From Actimicrobium sp035984655 (GTDB lineage: Bacteria > Pseudomonadota > Gammaproteobacteria > Burkholderiales > Burkholderiaceae_D), in assembly GCF_035984655.1 (NCBI RefSeq), contig NZ_JAXCHT010000007.1:62001-126000 (forward strand): a DNA stretch of 64,000 nt. Direction: 5' to 3'. The translations under genes were made by a program, and so were the position numbers. Positions 34,482 through 42,921 of this stretch are shown piece after piece. A model generated the notes under the pieces. The model saw only the letters and a program-made list of their open reading frames with translations, had not been told where the DNA came from and ran no database searches. Within the stretch, counting starts at the first letter, position 1. Each line of letters starts with the position of its first letter.

Positions 34482-35606
34482 TCAGAACGGCAGGAACTTC
34501 ATGTCGAAGACCCGCTCAACCAGCCATCCTGCTGCCAGAATGGCAATCAGGATTGACCCGCCAAGCAGGATCGCGCGTCGATACAAGGTCGTCCGGCGCA
34601 AATAGAACGCCAGCGGCAGGAACACGGCGACAATGGCCATCTGCCCGGTCTCCACCCCAAGGTTGAATCCCACCAGCGCGAGCACCAGGGCGCTTTTCGG
34701 CAAGCCGAGATCGGTCAGTACGCTGGCGAATCCAAAGCCATGGATCAACCCGAACAGAAATGCCATCACCCAGCGCCGCTCGCGGAACAGCGGATAGATA
34801 TTGTTGAGCGCGGCGACCACGACCGAAGCGGCAATGGTCGACTCGACCCAGCGCGACGGCAGGCTGATGACACCCAGCGTCGCGAGCGTGAGCGTGATCG
34901 AATGCGCCAGCGTGAACGCCGTGACAATTTTCAATACGGACCATAGCGCCGGTTTGAAGGCATCGACCGCCTGCCAGGTTTGCTCGCGCCGCACCACCAC
35001 CGCCGGCAGCAGCAGCGCCAGCAAAAAGAGAATGTGGTCGAAACCAATCCAGATATGCCAGACGCCTTCACGGCCGTAATCGACAAATTGTCGAATCCGG
35101 CTCGGTTGCGTGAGCTTGAATTGCTGGGTGGCTTTGTCCGGGCTGAAAATTGCGGTGCTTGACTGGCCCTGATACATCAGCTGCAGCAAGCCCTTGTGCT
35201 GCGGGTCGATATCGAAGAACAGTGCGTAACGCGCCTGCAGTTCGCTGACCGTGTCGGCACAGAGGGCCCGAAAGCGCAGGACCACATAGGCACCATCGGT
35301 ATGGTCGTCGATCAGGTGCTCGGTCACCGCGGCTGGGCAGGATTTTCCGCCAGCTTGCAGTTGCAGGCGCGCCATCGCATAGGCATCGATCTCGCTCTGC
35401 CTTGCCCGCACTTCACCCCACGTGATCGCGGCGTCGCCGTTGGCATCGAGTCCGATCGCAAAGTCCAGATCCCGCAGCGCGATATCCCACTGGCCGGTCA
35501 CCGATTGGCCTTCCACGACAAGATTGAGGTAGCTGTCACTTGGCTTGTGGGCGTGCGCCGCAACGCAGGCGCAAAGAAGCAAGCAGCAAAGGATCAGGTG
35601 CTTCAT
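34482..35606 (-). CDS. HupE/UreJ family membrane protein
   Basis: This 374-aa protein has a signal peptide (MKHLILCCLLLCACVAAHAH), a periplasmic domain of about 170 residues starting HKPSDSYLNL, and then six or seven membrane spans. The spans carry the HupE/UreJ_2 landmarks HIWIGFDHILFLLALLLPA (about 195-213) and LFGLIHGFGFASVL (about 275-288). Family members are linked to nickel or other transport, but many sit far from hydrogenase or urease genes, as here, and their substrate is unknown. The start overlaps the stop of the TPR gene as ATGA, so the two proteins are probably made together and may interact. Confidence 0.88.
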   Translation of the reverse strand: MKHLILCCLLLCACVAAHAHKPSDSYLNLVVEGQSVTGQWDIALRDLDFAIGLDANGDAAITWGEVRARQSEIDAYAMARLQLQAGGKSCPAAVTEHLIDDHTDGAYVVLRFRALCADTVSELQARYALFFDIDPQHKGLLQLMYQGQSSTAIFSPDKATQQFKLTQPSRIRQFVDYGREGVWHIWIGFDHILFLLALLLPAVVVRREQTWQAVDAFKPALWSVLKIVTAFTLAHSITLTLATLGVISLPSRWVESTIAASVVVAALNNIYPLFRERRWVMAFLFGLIHGFGFASVLTDLGLPKSALVLALVGFNLGVETGQMAIVAVFLPLAFYLRRTTLYRRAILLGGSILIAILAAGWLVERVFDMKFLPF

Positions 35607-36790
35607 GCTGCACCCCCGCGCAGTTGCCGGGCCAGGCCGAGCAATTTGCGGTCTTCGATCCCGCTTTCTTTCAGCCACGCCAGCACGGGTGCTGCCGCCG
35701 CAGGTTGCCGGGCTGCCAGCGCGGCTTCGAGCACAATGCGGGCATCGCGCGGCTCGCGCTGGACCTTCCAGTTTTCCAGCGCCAGGCGCAACGCTTTGCC
35801 CGGATCATTCTCGACCGCCAGCGCAAAGCGGGCCTCCTCCTGCTGATGGACGGTATCGCCACGCAATTGCGCCGCCGCATAGCGCGCCGCCAGCGTCTCC
35901 TCGCGCATCCGCGCCGTCGGCAATTTCAACGCGCGCTCGGCAAACACCAGGCGCAGCAACAAGACGTCGGAACGGGTCCGGTCTTTCAGTAGTGCGACCA
36001 CCTCGGCCGGACGTTGGTGGTCCAGCAACAGATCGGCGTAGGCCGCCAGCAGAAAGGTATCTTGAATATTGAGCGCAACGGCGCTCTTGAAGTGCTGCTC
36101 GGCGAGATCGATCTTGTCCAGCCGCTGCGCCAGTTCGGCCAGGCGGATCAGAACCCAGAGACGCTCGTCCGGCCGGGCTTCGGGATGGCGCGCCAGGGCG
36201 GCAGTGAGGGTCGCGTAGGCGCTCGCCGCCTTGCCAGTCAGGCCATCCACCATGGCTTCGCAGCCGGTCGCGATGACTTCATCGGTCAAGGTTCGTAACG
36301 CGACACAATCGATTCGCACCAAGGCATAGCGCGCCTGCACCATATCGATGGTGGCGCGCAGCGCACGTGCCTGGGCGTGCTCCGGATGCCGCGCGAGGAT
36401 ATTGTCGAGATCGCTCATCGCACCCACGAAGTTGTGGTTGAACTGGGCCAGCGAGGCGCGCATGACGTGAATGTCCAATGGCGGTTCCGGCATGTCCCAC
36501 CACGGCGCCAGGGCCGCCTGCGCATAGCCGATATAGCGCGGATCACCCTCCTCGGCGACCAGGCCGTAATACCGCTGTGCCAGTTTGAGGGCAGCCGCTT
36601 CGTCCTTCGGATTGCTGCGCAGCGCGGCGCGAAGTACCGACATCTCGCGGGCAATCGGATCGTTTGGCCGAAATGGCAACCGTTCGAGAACGATTGCATC
36701 GGAAGCAGGAACCCGTGGGAGCGCCAGCGCAACCGGCGCGACGGACAATGACAACAAACCTGCAAGAAGCAGCGCACGACAACAAGGCAT
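35603..36790 (-). CDS. Exported tetratricopeptide-repeat protein
   Basis: This 395-aa protein has a signal peptide (MPCCRALLLAGLLSLSVAPVALA) followed by degenerate TPR helices: ALRSNPKDEAAALKLAQRYY, MSDLDNILARHPEHAQARAL and IRLAELAQRLDKIDLAEQHF. It lacks membrane spans beyond the leader, so it is probably periplasmic. The ATG at 36790 lies a few bases after a GGA. A TTG at 36802 would add four residues. It is translationally coupled to the HupE-like gene downstream, which suggests a scaffold or partner role for that transporter-like protein. The substrate is unknown. Confidence 0.85.
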   Translation of the reverse strand: MPCCRALLLAGLLSLSVAPVALALPRVPASDAIVLERLPFRPNDPIAREMSVLRAALRSNPKDEAAALKLAQRYYGLVAEEGDPRYIGYAQAALAPWWDMPEPPLDIHVMRASLAQFNHNFVGAMSDLDNILARHPEHAQARALRATIDMVQARYALVRIDCVALRTLTDEVIATGCEAMVDGLTGKAASAYATLTAALARHPEARPDERLWVLIRLAELAQRLDKIDLAEQHFKSAVALNIQDTFLLAAYADLLLDHQRPAEVVALLKDRTRSDVLLLRLVFAERALKLPTARMREETLAARYAAAQLRGDTVHQQEEARFALAVENDPGKALRLALENWKVQREPRDARIVLEAALAARQPAAAAPVLAWLKESGIEDRKLLGLARQLRGGAA

Positions 36791-37062
36791 CGCAAGGTCC
36801 AAAGGAAGGGTTCAGCGCAAACGTCGCCGACGACAGCAATCGAAAAGAGCAGAAATGATAACTGGCGTTTGGCGATCCCGCCGAAGTTAATCCGGCGACG
36901 CGCGAGGCAAGCTTCCCGGTGCCGGAGCAGGAACGGATGGCGGGAAAGTCGCCACCGTGCAATTTCTTTACAAACCCTGTCAACGAACCGGGGAACACAC
37001 CGTTACTTACATGATTCATTCGAATCGCCGACTATTAACGTATCAATGTGAGGAACAATAAA

Positions 37063-37296
37063 ATGAAAAACCTGATCGCTGCTTTGGTTGCTGGCCTGTT
37101 CGCTGTTTCATCGTTCGCTGCCAGCCACACTGCTGCGCCAGCTGCTCCAGCTGCACCTGCCGCCGCCGCTGCACCTGCTGCCGCACCAGCTGCTGGTGCA
37201 ATGGCAGATGCGCCAAAAGCCAAAAAAGCAAAAAAAGCCAAGAAAGCCAAAAAAGCAGTGAAAGAAGAAGCGCCAATGGCACCAGCAGCCAAGTAA
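37063..37296 (+). CDS. Small exported Ala/Pro- and Lys-rich repeat protein
   Basis: This 77-aa protein has a signal peptide (MKNLIAALVAGLFAVSSFAA) followed by two low-complexity blocks. The first is an APAAPAAAA tract. The second has four AKK units (KAKKAKKAKKAKK) that give a strongly basic tail. The ATG at 37063 has a GAGGA site eight bases upstream. A terminator follows directly, so it is a single-gene transcript. The tail resembles histone-H1-like or polyanion-binding sequences, and since the protein is exported it might bind lipopolysaccharide or extracellular DNA. That role is a guess. Confidence 0.82.
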   Translation: MKNLIAALVAGLFAVSSFAASHTAAPAAPAAPAAAAAPAAAPAAGAMADAPKAKKAKKAKKAKKAVKEEAPMAPAAK

Positions 37297-37319
37297 TTTG
37301 CTGTTAAGCTGTAGCGCAG

Positions 37320-37344
37320 AGGCAGGATTATCCTGCCTTTTTTT
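37320..37344 (+). terminator. Terminator of the Ala/Lys-rich gene
   Basis: The stem AGGCAGGA/TCCTGCCT has a 2-base loop and is followed by T residues, 23 bases past the stop codon. Confidence 0.9.
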
Positions 37345-37390
37345 ATGCCCGAATGCTTTTCAACTCTACTTGATGAATCTGACTTTACCC

Positions 37391-37846
37391 ATGAACCCAT
37401 CCCGTTTTACATTGCGCACATTGGTGCTGGCTGCGGCTCTTTTGATGTCGCCGTTTTCCCAGGCCCAGCAAGCCGCCCAATTCAAGGTCACCTCCCTGTC
37501 GGCTGGCATTCATTTGATCAAGGCAGAGGTTGCAGCGACCGAAGCAGAGCGCGAACAAGGATTGATGTTCCGCGAAAAAATGGGCCCGAATGAAGGCATG
37601 ATCTTTTTGTTTGGCGCGCCGGCCGGTGTCTGCATGTGGATGAAGAACACGTTGCTGCCGCTGTCGGTTGCCTTCCTCGACGACAATGGAAAAATTGTCA
37701 ACATCGAAGACATGAAGCCGCAAACCACGGATTCGCATTGCGCACTCAAGCCGATCCGCTACGCGCTGGAAATGAATCTGGGCTGGTTCAAGCAGAAGAA
37801 CATCAAGCCTGGGATGGTTATCGACGGCCTGCCGCGCGACCGCTAA
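37391..37846 (+). CDS. DUF192 family exported protein
   Basis: This 151-aa protein has a signal peptide ending near FSQAQQ (about 24) and a DUF192 domain with EAEREQGLMFREKMGPNEGM (about 56-75) and CMWMKNTLLPLSVAFLDDNG. The family is widespread and of unknown function. The start at 37391 begins the leader MNPSRFTLRTLVLAAALLM. An ATG at 37373 would add six residues. Family members are usually single genes, as this one seems to be. Confidence 0.9.
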   Translation: MNPSRFTLRTLVLAAALLMSPFSQAQQAAQFKVTSLSAGIHLIKAEVAATEAEREQGLMFREKMGPNEGMIFLFGAPAGVCMWMKNTLLPLSVAFLDDNGKIVNIEDMKPQTTDSHCALKPIRYALEMNLGWFKQKNIKPGMVIDGLPRDR

Positions 37847-37853
37847 GCAGCAC

Positions 37854-37878
37854 CATGTCGACTTTTAGCGTCGACATG
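37854..37878. repeat. Perfect 9-bp inverted repeat after the DUF192 gene
   Basis: CATGTCGAC and GTCGACATG flank a 7-base loop, eight bases past the stop codon and ahead of the terminator at 37900-37939. It has no T run, so it is not a terminator itself. It could be an mRNA-stabilising hairpin or a regulator site. Confidence 0.5.
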
Positions 37879-37899
37879 ACTCTCGATTCTCCGGACCAC

Positions 37900-37939
37900 A
37901 AAAAACCCGCCTGACACAATCAGACGGGTTTGATTTTTT
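37900..37939. terminator. Bidirectional terminator between the DUF192 gene and rpsT
   Basis: The stem is AAACCCGCCTGA/TCAGACGGGTTT with one mismatch. There are six T residues on the minus strand after rpsT and a T-rich tail on the plus strand. Confidence 0.9.
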
Positions 37940-37984
37940 CACCCACACCTGCGACCTCAGTCGCAGAAACACCCTGCCGGCAAA

Positions 37985-38248
37985 TTAAGCCAAGGCTTTC
38001 AGAGCGGCTGCCATGCGGCTTTTGTGCCGTGCTGCCTTGTTCTTGTGGATGATTTTCTTGTCGGCGATACGATCGATGGTTGAGATCGAAGTCTGGAACA
38101 CTTGCGTTGCTACCGCTTTGTCGCCGCCTTCGATGGCTTTGCGAATGGCCTTGATGGCCGTGCGCAAGGTCGAACGCTGGCTCGAATTATGGGCGTTTTG
38201 CTTGACAGCTTGACGGGCGCGCTTGCGCGCTTGTGCGGTATTTGCCAT
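37985..38248 (-). CDS. rpsT: 30S ribosomal protein S20
   Basis: S20 binds 16S rRNA early in 30S assembly. The 87-aa, all-helical, Lys/Arg-rich protein starts MANTAQARKRARQAVKQNAH and has the conserved IIHKNKAARHKSRM near the C-terminus. It is divergent from murJ. A good promoter is seen at 38326-38354, giving a leader of about 70 nt. In E. coli S20 represses its own translation; whether this leader does so cannot be judged here. Confidence 0.98.
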   Translation of the reverse strand: MANTAQARKRARQAVKQNAHNSSQRSTLRTAIKAIRKAIEGGDKAVATQVFQTSISTIDRIADKKIIHKNKAARHKSRMAAALKALA

Positions 38249-38325
38249 GAATGATATTTCCTAAATCGTAGTCAAATTGCGTTCTCAAGGACGCAGGTGT
38301 GGGACAGAATTCTGTGAAGTCGCGT

Positions 38326-38354
38326 AGTGTATCGGCTTTTGCCAAAAAGGGCAA
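38326..38354 (-). promoter_or_regulatory. Candidate sigma-70 promoter of rpsT
   Basis: On the minus strand TTGCCC (38354-38349) and TACACT (38331-38326) are separated by 17 bases. Transcription would start near 38319, about 70 bases before the rpsT ATG. Confidence 0.55.
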
Positions 38355-38455
38355 ACAGATTCCCTTCCGTCAAGCCGCGCCATCTTATCGGCAACAGCAC
38401 CCGCGCCGACAACTGCGCGGTGGCGCGAGGAATCGTGCGGCTATAATGCGCCTCC

Positions 38456-40006
38456 ATGAACTTGCACAAAACGCTTGCCACGATCTTCGGCATGACCATG
38501 CTGTCCCGGATTACCGGCCTGATACGCGACGTATTGATTACCCGCGCATTCGGCGCCTCAGGCTACACCGACGCGTTCTTTGTCGCCTTCCGGATTCCCA
38601 ATTTGCTGCGCCGCCTGTTTGCCGAGGGGGCGTTTGCCCAGGCATTTGTGCCGATTCTCGGGGAATATCGCAATCAGCGCGGTGAGACCGAAATCCGGCA
38701 ACTGGTGGATCACGTCGGCACACTGTTGATCTGGGCCCTGCTGCTGACCTGCGTGGTCGGCGTGGTGGCGGCGCCACTGATCGTCTATCTGATGGCCACC
38801 GGCCTGAAAGCCAATCCGGCGGTGTTCAATACCACGGTGAACATGACCCGCATCATGTTTCCATATATTGGATTCATGTCGTTTGTCGCGCTGGCCGGCG
38901 GTATTCTCAACACCTGGCGGGAGTTTCGCATTCCCGCGTTCACGCCGGTGCTGCTCAATTTGTCCTTTATTGCCGCGTCGCTGCTGCTGGCGCCATGGTT
39001 GCCGCAACCAATCTACGCGCTGGCGATTGCGGTATTTTGCGGCGGACTGCTGCAGATGGCCATCCAGGTGCCGGCTCTGATCAAGATCGGGATGCTGCCG
39101 CACTTTCAGCTCAATCCGCGCTTTGCGCTGGCGGACCCTGGCGTGCGCCGGGTGCTGCGGCAGATGGCGCCGGCGACGTTTGCCGTGTCGGTCGCGCAGA
39201 TCAGCCTGGTCGTCAACACCAATATTGCATCGCATCTGGAGGCCGGCAGCGTGTCCTGGCTGTCGTTTGCCGATCGGCTGATGGAGTTCCCTACCGCCCT
39301 GCTCGGCGTCGCGCTGGGGACCGTGCTGCTGCCGAGCCTGTCGAAAGCGCATGCCGATGGCGACCCACTGGAATATTCAGCGTTACTGGACTGGGGCTTG
39401 CGGCTGACGTTCCTGCTCGCGCTGCCGGCGGCGGTCGGTCTGGCGACGCTGTCCGAACCCTTGACCGCAACGCTGTTTCACTACGGTAAATTCGACGCAC
39501 GCGCGGTGATGATGACCTCGCACGCACTGATCGCGTATGGGGTCGGCCTGATCGGACTGATCGTGGTCAAGATTCTTGCCCCGGGCTTTTATGCCAAACA
39601 GGACATCCGCACGCCGGTCAAGATCGCGGTGATTGTTCTGGTCGCCACGCAGTTGATGAATCTGGTGTTCGTGCCAAGGCTGGCATTGGCCGGGCTGGCC
39701 CTGTCAATCGGCCTGGGCGCCTGCCTGAATGCAGTGTTCCTGTATTGGGGATTGCGCCACCGTGGTATCTACGTGGCAAAGAAGGGCTGGGGCCTGTTCA
39801 TGATCAAACTCACCGGCGCCCTGTTCCTGATGGGTGGCACGGCGCTGCTGGCGGCGGAACAATTTGACTGGATCGCGCTACAGGCCCATGCTGGCCTGCG
39901 CATTGGCGCGCTTTTCCTGGTGGTCGCGCTGTGTGCATTGGTGTATTTCGGGTCACTGGTGGCGATGGGGTTCCGACCGGGCGATTTCAAACGCAGCGCG
40001 ACATGA
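38456..40006 (+). CDS. murJ: Lipid II flippase MurJ
   Basis: MurJ moves lipid II across the inner membrane for peptidoglycan synthesis. The 516-aa protein has about 14 membrane spans and starts MNLHKTLATIFGMTMLSRIT, followed by GLIRDVLITRAFGASGYTDA, the family's signature N-terminus. A TATAAT box at 38442-38447 ends only eight bases before the ATG and no Shine-Dalgarno is visible, so the mRNA may be leaderless or nearly so (inference). The stop overlaps the start of the SirB1-like gene as ATGA. Confidence 0.97.
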   Translation: MNLHKTLATIFGMTMLSRITGLIRDVLITRAFGASGYTDAFFVAFRIPNLLRRLFAEGAFAQAFVPILGEYRNQRGETEIRQLVDHVGTLLIWALLLTCVVGVVAAPLIVYLMATGLKANPAVFNTTVNMTRIMFPYIGFMSFVALAGGILNTWREFRIPAFTPVLLNLSFIAASLLLAPWLPQPIYALAIAVFCGGLLQMAIQVPALIKIGMLPHFQLNPRFALADPGVRRVLRQMAPATFAVSVAQISLVVNTNIASHLEAGSVSWLSFADRLMEFPTALLGVALGTVLLPSLSKAHADGDPLEYSALLDWGLRLTFLLALPAAVGLATLSEPLTATLFHYGKFDARAVMMTSHALIAYGVGLIGLIVVKILAPGFYAKQDIRTPVKIAVIVLVATQLMNLVFVPRLALAGLALSIGLGACLNAVFLYWGLRHRGIYVAKKGWGLFMIKLTGALFLMGGTALLAAEQFDWIALQAHAGLRIGALFLVVALCALVYFGSLVAMGFRPGDFKRSAT

Positions 40007-40836
40007 TCAAACCACTCGATTACTTTGCCGCCCTGGTCCAGCAAGAGGACAGTATCCCGCTGTTTGAAGCTGCCGTCGCACTCGCACAGGATGTCGAGCC
40101 GCAACTGGATTTGAGTGCGGTGCAAGCCGACGTCGACACGCTGGCCGCGCGCTTGCGCAGACGCCTGCCGGCCGACACGGCGCAAGTGCAAAAGCTGCGC
40201 ATGCTGAATCATTATTTTTATCGCGAGCTCGGCTTCGGCAGCAACCTCAACAATTACTACGATCCGGAAAACAGCTACCTGCACCGGGTGCTGAAAACCC
40301 GCCACGGCATCCCGATCTCGCTGGCGCTGATTTACATCGAAATCGCGCAACAGATCGGGCTGGAGGTCAAAGGCATTTCGTTTCCCGGTCACTTCCTGAT
40401 GAAGATGTCAGCGCCCAGCGGCGAGATCATCCTCGATCCGGTGAATGGATCAAGCTTGTCGCGCGAAGAACTGGAGGAGCGGCTGGAGCCATTTGTGGAA
40501 CAGATTCGCAAGGCGGGAATCCCGTTGGCCGATTACCTGCAACCGGCGCCGCCGCGCGATATCCTGGTACGCATGCTGCGCAATCTGAAAACCCTGTTCA
40601 TCGAACGTGAGCGCTGGCAGCGTTTGCTGGGCGTGCAGGAGCGCCTGCTCATCCTGCTGCCCGGCGATTTGGCGGAACGACGTGATCGCGGGCTGGCCTA
40701 CGCCAATCTCGACTGCCCGAAGACCGCATTGCAGGATATCGAAGCCTATCTGGCGCAACGCCCGGATGCGGCCGATGCCGAGGTCCTGCGGCAGCGGCTG
40801 CCGCGCTTGCGCGACGCCAACCGCCGTCTCAACTAG
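40003..40836 (+). CDS. SirB1-family protein, transglutaminase-like with TPR
   Basis: This 277-aa protein has a transglutaminase-like N-terminal part (about 60-150, with YDPENSYLHRVLKTRHGIPI and ISFPGHFLMKM) and a TPR-like C-terminal part (about 185-270, with RLLGVQERLLILLPGDLAER). The SirB1 family is conserved, often near murJ, prmC or ychA-type loci, and has no proven enzyme activity. The start at 40003 overlaps the murJ stop as ATGA. The coupling to murJ hints at a link to envelope synthesis. Confidence 0.9.
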   Translation: MIKPLDYFAALVQQEDSIPLFEAAVALAQDVEPQLDLSAVQADVDTLAARLRRRLPADTAQVQKLRMLNHYFYRELGFGSNLNNYYDPENSYLHRVLKTRHGIPISLALIYIEIAQQIGLEVKGISFPGHFLMKMSAPSGEIILDPVNGSSLSREELEERLEPFVEQIRKAGIPLADYLQPAPPRDILVRMLRNLKTLFIERERWQRLLGVQERLLILLPGDLAERRDRGLAYANLDCPKTALQDIEAYLAQRPDAADAEVLRQRLPRLRDANRRLN

Positions 40837-40846
40837 ATCGTCTGGC

Positions 40847-42748
40847 TCAGGCTTTGCCGCGGGCTTCGATCAATTCCCACTTTTCCAGCGCATCGAGCAA
40901 CTCCGCGTCGAGCTTGGCAAAACGCTGATTGAGCCGTTGCAGCTCTTCCGGCTTCTGCTTGTACAGCTCCGGATCGGCCAATTGCGCCGAGACGATCTTC
41001 TGTTCCGATTCGAGCTGCGCAATCAGCAGCGGCAGCGCGTCAAGTTCGCGCTGCTCCTTGTAGCTCAATTTCTTTTGCTTCGGTGCGGCGGAAACCGGCT
41101 CGGCGGCTTTGGCTTCGGGCTTGACGCCTTTGCTCGAACCGGCTGACAGCGGCACGCGTCGCACCCGCTCCCAGTCGGTGTAGCCGCCGATGTATTCGCG
41201 CCACATGCCATCGCCCTCGGCCACGATCACCTGGGTCACGACATTGTCGAGGAAGGTGCGGTCATGGCTGACCAGGAATACCGTGCCGGTATATTCTTCC
41301 AGCAGTTCTTCGAGCAGTTCCAGCGTGTCGATATCGAGATCGTTGGTCGGCTCATCGAGCACCAGTACGTTGGCCGGCTTGGCAAACAGGCGCGCCAGCA
41401 GCAGCCGGTTGCGCTCGCCGCCCGACAGGGATTTCACCGGCGAACGGGCGCGCTCGGGCGCAAACAGGAAGTCGTTCAGATACGTCATCACATGCTTGCG
41501 CTGGCCGTTGATTTCGACCCAGTCGCTGCCCGGCGCGATGGTGTCAGCCAGGCTGTCATCCTCGTTCAATTGCGCGCGCATCTGGTCGAAGTACGCCACC
41601 TGCAGCTTGGTGCCCTGGCGGATGGTGCCGGAGTCAGGCTGCTCTTCGCCGAGAATCATTTTCAGCAAGGTGGTCTTGCCGGCGCCGTTCAAACCAATCA
41701 AACCCACCTTGTCGCCGCGCAGCAGCGTCGCGCTGAAATCGCGCACGATGACCTTCTCGCCATAGGACTTGTTGACGTTGTCGAGTTCGGCGACGATCTT
41801 GCCGGAGCGCTCCCCTGCCGACACATCAAGGCGTACCTGACCCTGCTGGTCGCGGCGCACACTGCGCGTCATGCGCAGGGCTTCGAGACGGCGCACCCGG
41901 CCTTCGTCGCGGGTACGGCGCGCCTGCACGCCCTTGCGGATCCAGACTTCTTCCTGCGCCAGGAATTTGTCGAACTTGGCGTTCTCGACTTCTTCGATCT
42001 CGAGCTGCTCGGCCTTGCGAATCTGGTAGGCGCTGAAATTGCCCGGAAATGACAGGATGCGGCCGCGATCGAGTTCGACGATGCGGGTGGCGACATTGTC
42101 GAGAAAACTCCGGTCATGGGTAATGAACAACACGCTGCCCTTGTAATCCCGCAGCAGTCCTTCCAGCCACAAGATCGAGGTGAAATCCAGGTGGTTGGTC
42201 GGCTCATCGAGCAGCAGTACGTCAGGCGTGCTGACCAGCGCGCAGGCCAGTGCGACCCGCTTCTGCATCCCGCCCGACAAGGTGCCCATCAACATGGTGG
42301 CATCGAGATTGAGGCGATCGAGCGTGGTCTCGACCTTGTTGTTCAGATTCCAGGCGTCGCCGGCATCGAGCTTGACCTGGATCTCATGCATGCGCTCCAT
42401 CAGCGCCTCATCATCGTCGCCGCCGAACTGGCCGGTCAGCACATCGTATTCCTTGAGCAGCGCCTGCATTTCGCCCATGCCCGAGGCAACCGCATCGAAC
42501 ACCGAGATCGACTTGTCGAACTGCGGCTCCTGGTCGACGTAGGTGATCTTGACGCCCTGCTGCATCACCAGCAAACCGTCGTCCAGCTTCGACATGCCTG
42601 CCAGGACTTTCAGCAATGATGACTTGCCGGTGCCGTTACGGCCGATCAGGCCGACCCGCTCGGTGGTTTCCAGCGAAAATTCTGCACGGTCGAGCAAGGG
42701 AACGTGGCCGAATGCAAGTTGTGCATTGGATAAGGAGATGACTGCCAT
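40847..42748 (-). CDS. uup: ABC-F family ATPase Uup
   Basis: Uup is a soluble double-ATPase ABC-F protein that acts on ribosomes and was first found by its effect on precise transposon excision. The 633-aa protein has Walker A motifs GRNGTGKSS (about 36) and GLNGAGKTT (about 350), two LSGG signature regions (TLSGGMQKR and SLSGGERNR) and a C-terminal coiled coil (about 560-630). That coiled coil is the hallmark of Uup against other ABC-F proteins. The ATG at 42748 (MAVISLSNAQLAFG) is the family start. It converges on the SirB1-like gene, which ends 10 bases away, and is transcribed away from the split tRNA gene. Confidence 0.95.
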   Translation of the reverse strand: MAVISLSNAQLAFGHVPLLDRAEFSLETTERVGLIGRNGTGKSSLLKVLAGMSKLDDGLLVMQQGVKITYVDQEPQFDKSISVFDAVASGMGEMQALLKEYDVLTGQFGGDDDEALMERMHEIQVKLDAGDAWNLNNKVETTLDRLNLDATMLMGTLSGGMQKRVALACALVSTPDVLLLDEPTNHLDFTSILWLEGLLRDYKGSVLFITHDRSFLDNVATRIVELDRGRILSFPGNFSAYQIRKAEQLEIEEVENAKFDKFLAQEEVWIRKGVQARRTRDEGRVRRLEALRMTRSVRRDQQGQVRLDVSAGERSGKIVAELDNVNKSYGEKVIVRDFSATLLRGDKVGLIGLNGAGKTTLLKMILGEEQPDSGTIRQGTKLQVAYFDQMRAQLNEDDSLADTIAPGSDWVEINGQRKHVMTYLNDFLFAPERARSPVKSLSGGERNRLLLARLFAKPANVLVLDEPTNDLDIDTLELLEELLEEYTGTVFLVSHDRTFLDNVVTQVIVAEGDGMWREYIGGYTDWERVRRVPLSAGSSKGVKPEAKAAEPVSAAPKQKKLSYKEQRELDALPLLIAQLESEQKIVSAQLADPELYKQKPEELQRLNQRFAKLDAELLDALEKWELIEARGKA

Positions 42749-42921
42749 AAATGCCTGAAGTGGTAGGGTGACTGCGCGAGGCGCGATGCCGGTGAATCGA
42801 TTGAGAGACGCAACAAGACCCGCATTGTACCGATTCCCGGCGCGCGACCCCGTCTGATTGTTGCAATGCAGTGCAGGTCGCGAAAATAAAGCCGCCGAGT
42901 ATGCGAAAATGCGGGCTTCAC

